A DNA stretch of 64,000 bases, taken from the NCBI RefSeq assembly GCF_004138485.1, contig NZ_RYEV01000006.1:62001-126000 (forward strand). The letters run 5' to 3'. Each line of letters opens with the position of its first letter. Within the stretch, counting starts at the first letter, position 1. Source of the stretch: Peristeroidobacter soli (GTDB lineage: Bacteria > Pseudomonadota > Gammaproteobacteria > Steroidobacterales > Steroidobacteraceae). The notes below the pieces were generated by a model that had not been told where the DNA came from, ran no database searches, and saw nothing but the letters and a program-made list of their open reading frames with translations. The position numbers and the translations under genes were made by a program. Below, piece by piece: positions 45,536 to 53,882 of this stretch.

Positions 45536-46017
45536 TGCGCATCCCAGTGTTGTTGCCGCTCGGGCTAACGGTGCTGTGGCTCGTGCTCACCGAGACGCTG
45601 ACCTTCGGCAACGTCCTGCTGGGCCTGGTGGTGGGTTTCGGCATGGTGCTGAGCTTTCAGAAGCTGCGACCGGTCCGGCCGCGTCTCGGCCGGGTGCGCG
45701 TGGCGTTCGGCCTGGCGTTCAAGGTGCTGGTGGACATCGTCAAATCGAACTTCGCCGTGGGCCGCATCGTGCTCGGCATGACGGGCGGTCGCGAAGTGCG
45801 AAGCGGCTTTCTGGATATTCCATTGGACATGCGCGATCCGCACGGGTTGGCTGTGCTGGCGATGATCGTGACCGCCACACCCGGCACCGTCTGGTCGGGC
45901 CTCACCGATGACTCATCGGTGCTGAAACTGCACGTGCTGGATCTGCAGGATCCCGAAGAATGGATTCGCACGATCAAACAGCGCTACGAGCGGCCCCTGC
46001 GGGAGATCTTCGAATGA
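45532..46017 (+). CDS. mrpE: Mrp antiporter subunit E
   Basis: A 161-residue subunit with N-terminal helices (LLPLGLTVLWLVLTETLTFG, then VLLGLVVGFGMVLSF). The MrpE core includes VAFGLAFKVLVDIVKSNFAV and ATPGTVWSGLTDDS. The C-terminal cytoplasmic tail LHVLDLQDPEEW is typical. It overlaps subunits D and F by 4 bases. Confidence 0.9.
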   Translation: MMRIPVLLPLGLTVLWLVLTETLTFGNVLLGLVVGFGMVLSFQKLRPVRPRLGRVRVAFGLAFKVLVDIVKSNFAVGRIVLGMTGGREVRSGFLDIPLDMRDPHGLAVLAMIVTATPGTVWSGLTDDSSVLKLHVLDLQDPEEWIRTIKQRYERPLREIFE

Positions 46018-46295
46018 ACGCCGTACTGAACGGGGCGGTGTGGTTCGCGCAGTTGTGTTTCGCCCTGGCGATGGTGAATGCCGCGATCGCCATGATGCGA
46101 GGGCCGACCGCGCAGGACCGGGTGCTCGCGCTCGACACGCTCTATATCAACGGCATGTTGACGTTGCTGCTGTTCGGCGTGCGCTGGACGTCGGTGGTGC
46201 ACTTCGAGGTCGCCATGCTGATCGCGCTGTTCGGTTTCGTCGGCTCGGCGTCGCTGGCGATGTTTCTATATCGGGGCGAGGTGATCGAGCCATGA
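46014..46295 (+). CDS. mrpF: Mrp antiporter subunit F
   Basis: A 93-residue three-helix subunit. MMRGPTAQDRVLALDTLYIN is the conserved MrpF loop. The start ATG overlaps the subunit E stop by 4 bases and its own stop overlaps the subunit G start by 4 bases. Confidence 0.9.
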   Translation: MNAVLNGAVWFAQLCFALAMVNAAIAMMRGPTAQDRVLALDTLYINGMLTLLLFGVRWTSVVHFEVAMLIALFGFVGSASLAMFLYRGEVIEP

Positions 46296-46609
46296 TGCCG
46301 GATATTCCAACCTGGGTCGCGGTGCCGGCCACTCTCCTGCTGATCGTCGGCGGGCTGCTGACGCTGGTGGGCTCCATCGGATTGTTACGGCTGCCGAATT
46401 TCTTCATGCGCATCCACAGTGTTTCCATGGGCAACACGCTGGGCGTGGGCTGCGTGCTGGTGGCTTCGATGCTGATCGCGTCGGCGGTGGCTCACCGGCC
46501 GGTCATTCATGAGCTGTTGATCACCCTGTTCGTGGTGGTCACCGCGCCCATTACCGCCATCGTGCTGATGCAGGCCGCGATTCGCAGGACCAAGCCGCCG
46601 AAGCCGTGA
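46292..46609 (+). CDS. mrpG: Mrp antiporter subunit G
   Basis: A 105-residue three-helix subunit closing the operon. GSIGLLRLPNFFMRIHSVSM is the MrpG signature (LPDxYxRxHA-like), followed by GVGCVLVASMLIAS and a basic cytoplasmic tail. The operon therefore contains AB fusion, C, D, E, F and G, which is a complete complex. Confidence 0.9.
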   Translation: MMPDIPTWVAVPATLLLIVGGLLTLVGSIGLLRLPNFFMRIHSVSMGNTLGVGCVLVASMLIASAVAHRPVIHELLITLFVVVTAPITAIVLMQAAIRRTKPPKP

Positions 46610-46685
46610 TTTGCCCCGACGTTCCGGGTACAGTGCGGCATCCGTTTCTTGGCGTGGCATCGATGTTCGCTCGGGGAGTTTCGCC

Positions 46686-47678
46686 GTGACTGAGTCCAGC
46701 CGCAGCGTCCTGCTCGTCTCCGGCGACGAAATCGCCCGCTATGGCTTCGGCGACGGACACCCGTTCGGGACCGATCGTCACGAAGCGTTCATGCGTGAGC
46801 TGCACCAGTGCGGCATGGACGGGCGGGTCCTGCGTGGCAGTGCCCGGCTGGCTACTCGTGAAGAGCTCGAGTGGTTTCATACGCCGGCCTACGTGGACCT
46901 GGTGCGCGACCGGTCCGTCACCGGCCATGGTTATCTCGATGCCAGCGATACGCCGGCATTCCGCGGCGTTTTCGAGGCGGCCAGCCACGTCGTCGGCGGC
47001 ACTTTGACGGCGGTCGAAGCCGTCATGAGCGGCAAAGCACGGCGGGCCTTCATTCCCATCGCCGGTCTGCATCACGCGGCCCCCGAGCGGGCGGCCGGAT
47101 TCTGCGTGTTCAACGACTGCGGCGTCGCCGTCCATTATTTACGGCGACGGCATCAGCTCAAGCGCGTCGCTTATGTGGACATCGACGCCCATCACGGCGA
47201 TGGCGTGTTCTATGCGTTCGAGGACGATCCGGATCTGCTGTTCGCCGACATGCACGAGGATGGCCGGTATCTCTATCCCGGCACCGGCCATGCGAACGAA
47301 ACCGGGGCCGGGCCGGCGCGCGGCACCAAGCTCAATATTCCGCTGCCGCCGGGCGCGGAGGACGACGAGTATTACCAGGCCTGGGCCCGGATCGAAGCGT
47401 ACCTGCTGGCCGCCCGGCCCGAATTCATCCTGCTCCAATGCGGCGCGGACAGCCTGGCCGGGGATCCAATAACCCATCTGCGCTTCAGCGAGGGGGCCCA
47501 TGCTCATGCGGCGGCCCGCGTGTGCGCCATCGCCGACCAGCTCGGCCATGGCCGTGTGGTCGCCATGGGCGGCGGAGGCTACAACCGCCGCAATCTGGCC
47601 CGGGCCTGGACCCGGGTGGTGGAGTCCTTCCTGGATGCCGAGGAACAGCGGGAAGCCGTCCACCTGGAAGCCTCCTAG
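46686..47678 (+). CDS. Histone-deacetylase-family (AcuC/acetylpolyamine deacetylase-like) hydrolase
   Basis: A 330-residue zinc deacylase of the HDAC superfamily. LHHAAPERAAGFCVFNDCGV carries the catalytic histidine pair and the FCVFND strand. YVDIDAHHGDGV supplies the zinc Asp and His, and the later QCGADSLAGDP supplies the second zinc Asp. MGGGGYN is the glycine loop of the family. GTG 46686 is chosen because GGGGAG lies about 8 bases upstream. Bacterial relatives remove acetyl groups from polyamines, acetoin-related proteins or small amides; the substrate is unknown here. It follows the Mrp operon after 76 bases and precedes glyA. Confidence 0.85.
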   Translation: MTESSRSVLLVSGDEIARYGFGDGHPFGTDRHEAFMRELHQCGMDGRVLRGSARLATREELEWFHTPAYVDLVRDRSVTGHGYLDASDTPAFRGVFEAASHVVGGTLTAVEAVMSGKARRAFIPIAGLHHAAPERAAGFCVFNDCGVAVHYLRRRHQLKRVAYVDIDAHHGDGVFYAFEDDPDLLFADMHEDGRYLYPGTGHANETGAGPARGTKLNIPLPPGAEDDEYYQAWARIEAYLLAARPEFILLQCGADSLAGDPITHLRFSEGAHAHAAARVCAIADQLGHGRVVAMGGGGYNRRNLARAWTRVVESFLDAEEQREAVHLEAS

Positions 47679-47737
47679 CCGACTGTACCTGTCCGGCTCC
47701 GCTGCACGTGTTGCCGCCCGCAGGGCCTGCTTTCCCG

Positions 47738-47743
47738 TACAAT
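47738..47743 (+). promoter_or_regulatory. -10-like element for glyA
   Basis: TACAAT lies 25 bases upstream of the glyA start. A weak TTGCCG at 47711-47716 is too far (21-base spacer) to be a secure -35. It supports a promoter separating glyA from the deacetylase gene. Confidence 0.4.
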
Positions 47744-47768
47744 CGGCGCCCCCACTGCCGAGGTATCC

Positions 47769-49025
47769 ATGTTCCCCGCCAACGCCAACATTGCCGGTTT
47801 CGATCCGGAGTTGCAGGTTGCGCTCGACGCCGAGCGTGCCCGTCAGGAAGCCCATATCGAGCTGATCGCGTCGGAAAACTACGCCAGCCCCCGCGTGCTC
47901 GAAGCCCAGGGCTCGGTGCTGACCAACAAGTACGCCGAAGGCTATCCGGGCAAGCGGTATTACGGCGGTTGCGAGCACGTCGACGTGGCCGAACAGCTGG
48001 CCATCGACCGCGCCAAGAAACTGTTCGGCGCCGCTTATGCCAACGTCCAGCCGCACTCCGGCTCGCAGGCCAATGCCGCCGCCTATCTGGCGCTGATCAA
48101 CCCGGGCGACACCATCATGGGCATGAGCCTGGATCATGGCGGCCACCTGACTCACGGCGCCAAGGTGAATTTCTCGGGCAAGCTGTTCAAGGCCGTGCAG
48201 TACGGTCTGAATCCGGCGACCGGTGAAATCGACTACGACCAGGCCGAGCGTCTGGCGCAGGAACATCGTCCGCGTCTGGTCATCGCCGGCTTCTCGGCGT
48301 ACTCGCGCGTCGTCGATTGGGAACGTTTCCGCAAGATCGCCGACGGCGTCGGTGCGTATTTCCTGGTCGACATGGCCCATGTCGCAGGTCTGGTCGCCGC
48401 GGGTGTGTATCCGAGCCCGGTGGGCATCGCCGACGTGACGACCACGACGACTCACAAGACGCTGCGCGGCCCGCGCGGCGGCCTGATCCTGGCGCGTGAG
48501 AACGAAGAGATTCAGAAAAAGCTCAACTCGCTGGTGTTCCCGGGCACGCAGGGCGGCCCGCTGATGCACGTGATCGCCGCCAAGGCGGTGGCGCTGCTCG
48601 AAGCGCTGCAGCCCGACTTCGTCACTTATCAGAAGCAGGTCGTCGCCAACGCGCGCGCCATGGCTGCCGCTTTCATCAAGCGCAACTACAAGGTTGTGTC
48701 GGGCGGCACGGACAATCATTTGTTCCTGCTCGATCTGATCGGCCGTGACATCACGGGCAAGGATGCGGACGCAGCGTTGGGTCGTGCTCACATCACGGTG
48801 AACAAGAACGCGGTGCCGAACGATCCGCGCTCGCCGTTCGTCACCAGCGGTCTGCGCATCGGCACGCCGGCGTCGACCACTCGCGGCTTCAAGGAAGCGG
48901 AAGTGACCGACGTGGCCAACTGGATCGCCGACATTCTCGATGAGAATGGCAGCGAGGCCGCGGTCAACCGGACGCGGGCCAAGGTTGAAGAGATCTGCCG
49001 CAAGTTCCCGGTCTACTCGCGATAG
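47769..49025 (+). CDS. glyA: Serine hydroxymethyltransferase
   Basis: A 418-residue PLP enzyme of the usual length. It interconverts serine and glycine with tetrahydrofolate, making 5,10-methylene-THF for thymidylate and purines. [20 protein letters not shown] and [15 protein letters not shown] are family hallmarks, and the Schiff-base lysine is in [14 protein letters not shown]. It heads the housekeeping string glyA-nrdR-rib genes typical of Gammaproteobacteria. A 145-bp gap with repeats separates it from nrdR. Confidence 0.98.
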   Translation: MFPANANIAGFDPELQVALDAERARQEAHIELIASENYASPRVLEAQGSVLTNKYAEGYPGKRYYGGCEHVDVAEQLAIDRAKKLFGAAYANVQPHSGSQANAAAYLALINPGDTIMGMSLDHGGHLTHGAKVNFSGKLFKAVQYGLNPATGEIDYDQAERLAQEHRPRLVIAGFSAYSRVVDWERFRKIADGVGAYFLVDMAHVAGLVAAGVYPSPVGIADVTTTTTHKTLRGPRGGLILARENEEIQKKLNSLVFPGTQGGPLMHVIAAKAVALLEALQPDFVTYQKQVVANARAMAAAFIKRNYKVVSGGTDNHLFLLDLIGRDITGKDADAALGRAHITVNKNAVPNDPRSPFVTSGLRIGTPASTTRGFKEAEVTDVANWIADILDENGSEAAVNRTRAKVEEICRKFPVYSR

Positions 49026-49054
49026 GTTGATGTGAGCTGTACACGGGCCACCCC

Positions 49055-49125
49055 GGGTACATGGATGTACCCCGCCGCCACAGGCGGCGAGCGAGAGGCA
49101 AAAGTCGCGCCTTTTGCCGGCTCGC
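49055..49125. repeat. REP-like multi-hairpin element between glyA and nrdR
   Basis: Three consecutive stems are seen. gggtacat (49055-49062) pairs with atgtaccc (49065-49072). gccgcc (49074-49079) pairs with ggcggc (49083-49088). ggcaaaag (49097-49104) pairs with cttttgcc (49111-49118), with gcgag/ctcgc (49091-49095 and 49121-49125) extending the last. The gtacatggatgtac type of palindrome is common in dispersed intergenic repeats of Gammaproteobacteria. It may also help terminate glyA. Confidence 0.65.
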
Positions 49126-49169
49126 CCGAGGGTCGTGGCAGGATGCCCGATCCCGAGTTTTAATCAGCC

Positions 49170-49679
49170 ATGCACTGTCCGTTTTGTAATCACGAAGAAA
49201 CAAAGGTCATCGATTCGCGGCTGGCGGGCGAAGGGCAGCAGATTCGCCGCCGCCGCGAATGTCTGGAGTGCGGCGAGCGCTTCACGACCTTCGAGACCGC
49301 CGAGCTGGTCATGCCTCGCATCATCAAGAGCGACGGCAGCCGCGCGCCTTTCGACGAGCAGAAGCTGCGCAACAGCTTGCTCAAGGCGCTGGAAAAGCGG
49401 CCGGTGTCGAGCGAGGCGCTGGATGCCGCCGTCGTGCACATCTGTCACAAGCTGCGTGCGCTGGGCGAGCGTGAAGTGGCGGCGCGACAGATCGGCGAGA
49501 TGGCGATGGAAGAGCTGCACTCGCTGGACGAAGTCGCGTACGTGCGGTTCGCTTCCGTGTATCGAAGTTTTCAGGACGTCGACGCGTTCCGCGAGGAGAT
49601 CGAACGCATGCGGGCCCGCGTTCGCGATACCGAAGGGCAGCTGCCGCTGTGGAACGGCGGCGAAGCCAAGAAGAAGTAG
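49170..49679 (+). CDS. nrdR: Transcriptional repressor NrdR
   Basis: A 169-residue repressor of ribonucleotide reductase genes. An N-terminal zinc ribbon has CPFC (Cys3, Cys6) and CLECGERF as the second cysteine pair. An ATP-cone follows (about 49-139), [20 protein letters not shown]. It senses dATP/ATP and binds NrdR boxes. It is 2 bases upstream of the ribD start, in the classic nrdR-ribD pairing. No NrdR box was looked for successfully in this window. Confidence 0.97.
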   Translation: MHCPFCNHEETKVIDSRLAGEGQQIRRRRECLECGERFTTFETAELVMPRIIKSDGSRAPFDEQKLRNSLLKALEKRPVSSEALDAAVVHICHKLRALGEREVAARQIGEMAMEELHSLDEVAYVRFASVYRSFQDVDAFREEIERMRARVRDTEGQLPLWNGGEAKKK

Positions 49680-49681
49680 CC

Positions 49682-50902
49682 GTGTTTTCTTTGTTCGACG
49701 AGCGAATGATGCAGCGGGCGATCGAGCTCGCCGCGCTCGGTCGTCACACCACTCAGCCCAATCCCTGCGTCGGCTGTCTCGTTACTCAGGGTGAGCAGAT
49801 CGTCGGCGAGGGCTGGCATCGCAAGTGGGGCGAGCCGCACGCTGAGCCTCTGGCTCTGCAGGCGGCGGGCGAGCGGACCCAAGGTTCGACGGTGTATGTC
49901 ACGCTCGAACCGCATTCCTATCAGGGGCGCACGCCGCCGTGCACGGACGCGTTGATTCGCGCCGGCGTGCGACGGGTCGTGATTGGCGTGCTCGATGCGA
50001 ATCCCAAGGTCAGTGGCGATGGCGTGCGTCAGCTCGAGGCCGCGGGCATCGAGGTGCAGGTTGGATTGCTTGCCGAGGCTTGTGGTGAGTTGAACCTCGG
50101 CTTCGAGAAACGAATGATCACTGGCCGGCCGCGCGTGATCGTGAAAACCGCGATCAGCCTGGATGGACGCATCGCGCTCGCGAATGGCCAGAGCAAATGG
50201 ATTACCGGCGCGGCGGCTCGTGCGGACGTGCAGCGTCTGCGTTCGCGAATGAGCGCGGTGTTGACGGGCATCGATACGGTGCTCGCGGATGATCCACAGT
50301 TGAATGTTCGCAACCCGTCGATTGATATGCTCGGTCGTCAGCCGCTGCGCGTCGTGCTCGACAGCAAACTGCGCATGCCGCCTGGCGCGGCGATGCTGAA
50401 GCTGGCGGGGGAGACGGTGGTGTTTACCGCTGCGGGCTCCGATGTGGCATCGAGCAGCCGGTTGATTGCCGGCGCGACGCCGAACGGCCAAGCGTCATCT
50501 TCAGTCAGCGCCGCGCGAAGCGCAGGCGCGGCCGAAGGCGGTGCGGCGAATGCCGCCGCTGATCGACTGCGCGAGGCCGGAGCGGAGGTGACTGTAGCGG
50601 CGGTGGATGCGGACGGTCGCATCGACCTGGGTTTCGTGATGGACGAGTTGGGGCGCCGGCTATGCAACGACGTGCTGGTCGAGGCAGGGCCGACGTTGGT
50701 CGGGCGCATTCTGCAGCTCGGCCTGGCGGACGAGATAATCGCCTACGTCGCGCCCGTGCTGCTCGGCCCCGACGCGCGCGCCATGGCCAATCTGCCTGCA
50801 TTGCAGGCGCTGGATCAGGCGCAACGCTATACAATGCACGCCGTCGACCGCATCGGTGACGACGTGCGATTGACCCTGCGGCAGTCCGGCAAGGCGCCAT
50901 AG
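49682..50902 (+). CDS. ribD: Bifunctional riboflavin deaminase/reductase RibD with an odd zinc site and insertion
   Basis: A 406-residue enzyme catalysing two early riboflavin steps, deamination then NADPH reduction of the pyrimidine. The N-terminal deaminase has His53-Ala-Glu55. In the second zinc motif LEPHSYQGRTPPC the first ligand, Cys in most RibD, is His78; Cys87 is kept at the usual spacing. The reductase domain begins VIVKTAISLDGRIALANGQS. At about residues 252-299 a Ser/Ala/Gly-rich stretch (ASSSVSAARSAGAAEGGAAN) enlarges the usual loop before EAGAEV; typical RibD is about 365-380 residues. GTG 49682, 2 bases after nrdR, is chosen; ATG 49706 and ATG 49709 are alternatives. Confidence 0.92.
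   Translation: MFSLFDERMMQRAIELAALGRHTTQPNPCVGCLVTQGEQIVGEGWHRKWGEPHAEPLALQAAGERTQGSTVYVTLEPHSYQGRTPPCTDALIRAGVRRVVIGVLDANPKVSGDGVRQLEAAGIEVQVGLLAEACGELNLGFEKRMITGRPRVIVKTAISLDGRIALANGQSKWITGAAARADVQRLRSRMSAVLTGIDTVLADDPQLNVRNPSIDMLGRQPLRVVLDSKLRMPPGAAMLKLAGETVVFTAAGSDVASSSRLIAGATPNGQASSSVSAARSAGAAEGGAANAAADRLREAGAEVTVAAVDADGRIDLGFVMDELGRRLCNDVLVEAGPTLVGRILQLGLADEIIAYVAPVLLGPDARAMANLPALQALDQAQRYTMHAVDRIGDDVRLTLRQSGKAP
50492..50574. repeat. Palindrome-rich insertion inside ribD
   Basis: Within the extra ribD segment gccgcgc and gcgcggc (near 50511-50533) form a 7-bp stem with a 9-base loop. gcggc/gccgc (near 50542-50556) forms a second. The edges cagtcagcg and cgctgatcgactg are imperfectly complementary. 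This resembles an in-frame REP-type insertion, but no second copy was found in the window. Confidence 0.35.
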
Positions 50903-51043
50903 TCGTTTTCAATCAGCGACTGCTCGCAATGCCCAGCGGCTTTGACCAGTCTATGATCGCGCGCCCGCCCGAAGTCGCGAGTGGCGACACCGGGTCGTTC
51001 GTAATTTTCGATGGTTGTTTTCGCATCCGGCGATAGGCTCGAA

Positions 51044-51637
51044 ATGTTTACTGGCATCGTGCAATCTGTTGGCGAAGTTCGCGCCGTGACGTCGCGGGGC
51101 GGAGATGTCGAATTGCTGATCGGCGCCCCCGGGCTCGACCTGAAATCGGTCGGCCTCGGCGACAGCATCAGCTGCAGCGGTTGCTGTCTCACCGTGACGC
51201 GCATCGAAGGCGATGCCTTCGCCGCCGACGCCTCGTTGGAGACATTGAACGTGACCACGCTCGGTCAGTGGTGCGCCGGCCAGAAGCTCAATCTGGAAAA
51301 AGCGCTGTGCGCCGGTCAGCCGCTCGGCGGTCACTATGTCACCGGCCATGTCGACGGCATCGCCACTGTGACCGAACGCGTCAACGACGCGCGGTCGATT
51401 CGCGTGCAGTTCGAAGTGCCGGCACCGCTCGCGAAATACATCGCTCGCAAGGGCTCGGTCTGCATCGACGGCGTGAGCCTCACGGTGAACGACGTCGACG
51501 GCGCGAAATTCTCCGTCAACCTGATTCCCCATACGCTCGAAGTCACCACCTTGAACGAGTACCGCGTCGGCACGCGCGTGAACTTCGAGGTGGATATCAT
51601 CGCGCGCTACCTCGAACGCCTGAACGCCCCCGCCTGA
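51044..51637 (+). CDS. ribE: Riboflavin synthase, alpha chain
   Basis: A 197-residue enzyme of two lumazine-binding repeats. The N-terminal half starts MFTGIVQSVGEV and the second half contains GHYVTGHVDGIATVTERV and GVSLTVNDVDG. It dismutates two 6,7-dimethyl-8-ribityllumazine to riboflavin. ATG 51044 gives the invariant MFTGI start; the open frame upstream is not conserved. The 141-bp gap after ribD shows no FMN riboswitch. ribBA begins 7 bases downstream. Confidence 0.96.
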   Translation: MFTGIVQSVGEVRAVTSRGGDVELLIGAPGLDLKSVGLGDSISCSGCCLTVTRIEGDAFAADASLETLNVTTLGQWCAGQKLNLEKALCAGQPLGGHYVTGHVDGIATVTERVNDARSIRVQFEVPAPLAKYIARKGSVCIDGVSLTVNDVDGAKFSVNLIPHTLEVTTLNEYRVGTRVNFEVDIIARYLERLNAPA

Positions 51638-51644
51638 GACTCGC

Positions 51645-52751
51645 ATGAAGCTGAACACTATCGATGAGATCCTCGCCGACATCCGCGCCGGCAAGATGGT
51701 CATCATCATGGACGATGAGGATCGTGAGAACGAAGGCGATTTGGTGATGGCCGGCGAGTTCGTTCGTCCCGAGGATGTGAACTTCATGGTGCGCTATGCG
51801 CGCGGCCTGATCTGTCTCACGCTGACTCGCGAGCGTTGCAAACAACTGCGCCTGCCGTTGATGGTGAGCGAAACTCACATCGATCATCGCACCAATTTCA
51901 CGCTGTCCATCGAAGCGGCCGAAGGGGTGACGACTGGCATCTCGGCGCACGATCGTGCCGCGACGATTCGCGCGGCCGTGCGTAAGGATGCGAAGCCGGA
52001 AGATCTGCGTCAGCCGGGTCACATCTTCCCCATCATGGCGCAGCTCGGCGGCGTGCTCACGCGTGCCGGTCATACCGAAGCAGGTTGCGATTTGACACGT
52101 CTGGCCGGCGTGGAACCCGCCGCCGCCATCGTCGAGATCTTGAATGACGACGGCACCATGGCGCGTCGGCCCGATCTGGAGAAGTTCGCCAAGCAGCACG
52201 ACCTCAAGATCGGCACCATCGCCGACCTGATCCGCTATCGCCTGGACAAGGAACGCTCGGTGGAGCGTATTTCAGAGCAGCAGGTGCAGACCGAGTTCGG
52301 TCCGTTCCGCATGTTCTGCTACGAAGATCATGTGAATCGCACCGTGCACCTGGCGCTGGTGGCGGGTGAGTTGCCCAACGACAGGCCGCCGCTGGTGCGG
52401 GTGCATTTGAAGAACACGCTGGGCGACGTGGTCGGCATTCACGACCCCGCGCTCGGCTGGCCGTTGCGCTCGGCCATGGCTCGCGTGGCCAAGGAGGGCA
52501 ATGGCGTGATCGTGATCCTGCGGCCCGACGAGACGCCGCGCGATCTGATGGACGCCGTGCAGGCGATCAGCCAGACGGGCGCGGGCCAGGCGCCGCGCAA
52601 GGTCGGTCCCGAAGTACTGCGAACCTACGGCATTGGAGCCCAGATCCTGCGCGATCTGGGCGTGAGCCGGATGCGGGTGCTGTCGGCGCCCAAGCAGATG
52701 CAGGGCCTGTCGGGCTTCGACCTGGAAGTGGTCGAGTACGTCCACGGCTGA
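51645..52751 (+). CDS. ribB: 3,4-dihydroxy-2-butanone 4-phosphate synthase with degenerate GTP cyclohydrolase II-like domain
   Basis: A 368-residue protein. The N-terminal DHBP synthase domain (1-200) is complete: MDDEDRENEGDLVMAGEFV, the catalytic RAGHTEAGCDLTRLAG, and GISAHDRAAT. The C-terminal half (about 205-368) has the RibA fold but lacks the three zinc cysteines of GTP cyclohydrolase II. Where ECLTGDVFGS...RCDCG is expected it reads VHLKNTLGDVVGIHD. Such RibB-RibA-like hybrids are common in Gammaproteobacteria, which usually also have a separate RibA. It is therefore predicted to make only the four-carbon unit for RibH. Often annotated ribBA. Confidence 0.93.
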   Translation: MKLNTIDEILADIRAGKMVIIMDDEDRENEGDLVMAGEFVRPEDVNFMVRYARGLICLTLTRERCKQLRLPLMVSETHIDHRTNFTLSIEAAEGVTTGISAHDRAATIRAAVRKDAKPEDLRQPGHIFPIMAQLGGVLTRAGHTEAGCDLTRLAGVEPAAAIVEILNDDGTMARRPDLEKFAKQHDLKIGTIADLIRYRLDKERSVERISEQQVQTEFGPFRMFCYEDHVNRTVHLALVAGELPNDRPPLVRVHLKNTLGDVVGIHDPALGWPLRSAMARVAKEGNGVIVILRPDETPRDLMDAVQAISQTGAGQAPRKVGPEVLRTYGIGAQILRDLGVSRMRVLSAPKQMQGLSGFDLEVVEYVHG

Positions 52752-52761
52752 CTACCAACCA

Positions 52762-52777
52762 CTAACCGCCAACCGCT
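52762..52777 (+). repeat. Copy of dispersed repeat ctaaccgccaaccgct
   Basis: ctaaccgccaaccgct here, 10 bases past the ribBA stop, is identical to 58366-58381. It is flanked by related actaccaacc units. Such aaccgc-type repeats occur between genes in related genomes. Confidence 0.6.
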
Positions 52778-52868
52778 TCGGAAAGAGGGGCCAGGGGCAT
52801 CCTAGGCCCGGGGTGCCCATTTCCGTATACTTCGCCCCCCGTCCCGCGGCTATTACCAGCCTGACCCC

Positions 52869-53345
52869 ATGGATTCCATCAAGACCCTCGAAGGCGACCT
52901 GCAATGTCGCGAGCTGCGTTTCGCCATCCTGGCGTCGCGCTTCAATGAGTTCATCGTCGATCAGCTGGTGAAGGGCGCGGTCGACTCGTTGCGCCGGCAT
53001 GGCGCCAGCGACAAGCAGATCGAGATCGTGCGCGCGCCGGGTGCGTTCGACCTGCCGGTCGTGGCCCGCAAGCTGGCGTTGAGCAAGCGTTATGACGCCA
53101 TCATCGCGCTCGGCGCGGTCATCAAAGGCGCCACCGCGCACTTCGATTATGTCGCGGGCGAATGCGCCGGCGGCCTCGGTCGCGTGGCCAACGACACCGG
53201 CGTTCCGGTCTCGTTTGGCGTGCTGACGACGGACACCATCGAGCAGGCGGTCGAGCGTGCCGGCACCAAGGCGGGTAACAAGGGCGCGGACGCGGCCGTA
53301 ACCGCGATCGAGCTCGCCAATCTGTTGCGCAAGATCGAAGCTTGA
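52869..53345 (+). CDS. ribH: 6,7-dimethyl-8-ribityllumazine synthase
   Basis: A 158-residue lumazine synthase that condenses the RibB product with the ribitylaminopyrimidine. Key motifs are [15 protein letters not shown] and [18 protein letters not shown] with the catalytic histidine, and [11 protein letters not shown]. Its TGA shares one base with the nusB ATG. Confidence 0.97.
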   Translation: MDSIKTLEGDLQCRELRFAILASRFNEFIVDQLVKGAVDSLRRHGASDKQIEIVRAPGAFDLPVVARKLALSKRYDAIIALGAVIKGATAHFDYVAGECAGGLGRVANDTGVPVSFGVLTTDTIEQAVERAGTKAGNKGADAAVTAIELANLLRKIEA

Positions 53346-53803
53346 TGACCGACGAGGCTCCCAAAGAAATCCCCCGTGGCACCGGCTCCCGCGCGCGTTC
53401 GCTCGCGCGCAAGCTGGCGATGCAGGCGTTGTATCAATGGCAGTTGACGCAACAGACGGCGGTCGAGATCAAGCAGCAGTATCTGGAGAGTGACGATTCG
53501 GCGGGCGTCGACGAGGATCATTTCGTCGAGCTGCTCACGCAGGTCATCGAGCGTCACGAGGAGATCACGAGCGCGTTGAAGCCGTTCGTCGATCGTCCGC
53601 TCGAGCAGCTCGACCCGGTCGAAGCCGCGATCCTGATGGTCGGCATGTACGAGCTGAAGAACCGTCTGGATATTCCCTATCGGGTCGTGATCAACGAAGG
53701 CGTCGATCTGTGCAAGCGCTTCGGCGCCACCGACGCGCACAAGTACATCAACGCCGTGCTCGACCGGGCCGCTCGCGAGCTGCGCGCCGCCGAGCGGCAG
53801 TAA
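53345..53803 (+). CDS. nusB: Transcription antitermination factor NusB
   Basis: A 152-residue all-helical protein that binds boxA RNA with NusE during rRNA transcription. ARSLARKLAMQALYQWQLT, LDPVEAAILMVGMYELKN and PYRVVINEGVDLCKRFGATD are the conserved segments. The start overlaps ribH by one base. The position next to ribH is usual in Gammaproteobacteria. Confidence 0.96.
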   Translation: MTDEAPKEIPRGTGSRARSLARKLAMQALYQWQLTQQTAVEIKQQYLESDDSAGVDEDHFVELLTQVIERHEEITSALKPFVDRPLEQLDPVEAAILMVGMYELKNRLDIPYRVVINEGVDLCKRFGATDAHKYINAVLDRAARELRAAERQ

Positions 53804-53829
53804 GTCGACTACGGCGCCACCCACCGCCC

Positions 53830-53854
53830 GGGGACAGATTTTAAATCTGTCCCC
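53830..53854. repeat. 25-bp perfect palindrome (ggggacagattt type)
   Basis: The 12-base arm ggggacagattt at 53830-53841 and its exact complement at 53843-53854 surround one central base, in the 79-bp gap between nusB and thiL. This sequence type is a known dispersed intergenic palindrome in Xanthomonadales and relatives. No other copy occurs in this window. Confidence 0.8.
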
Positions 53855-53882
53855 ATTCCGACCTGTCAGCTACTCTTCCTTC

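Noticed and set aside
47711-47716. TTGCCG as glyA -35
   Set aside because: The spacer to TACAAT is 21 bases, outside the usual range.
50903-51043. Possible FMN riboswitch before ribE
   Set aside because: The conserved RFN segments were not found in this gap, nor before ribBA or ribH.
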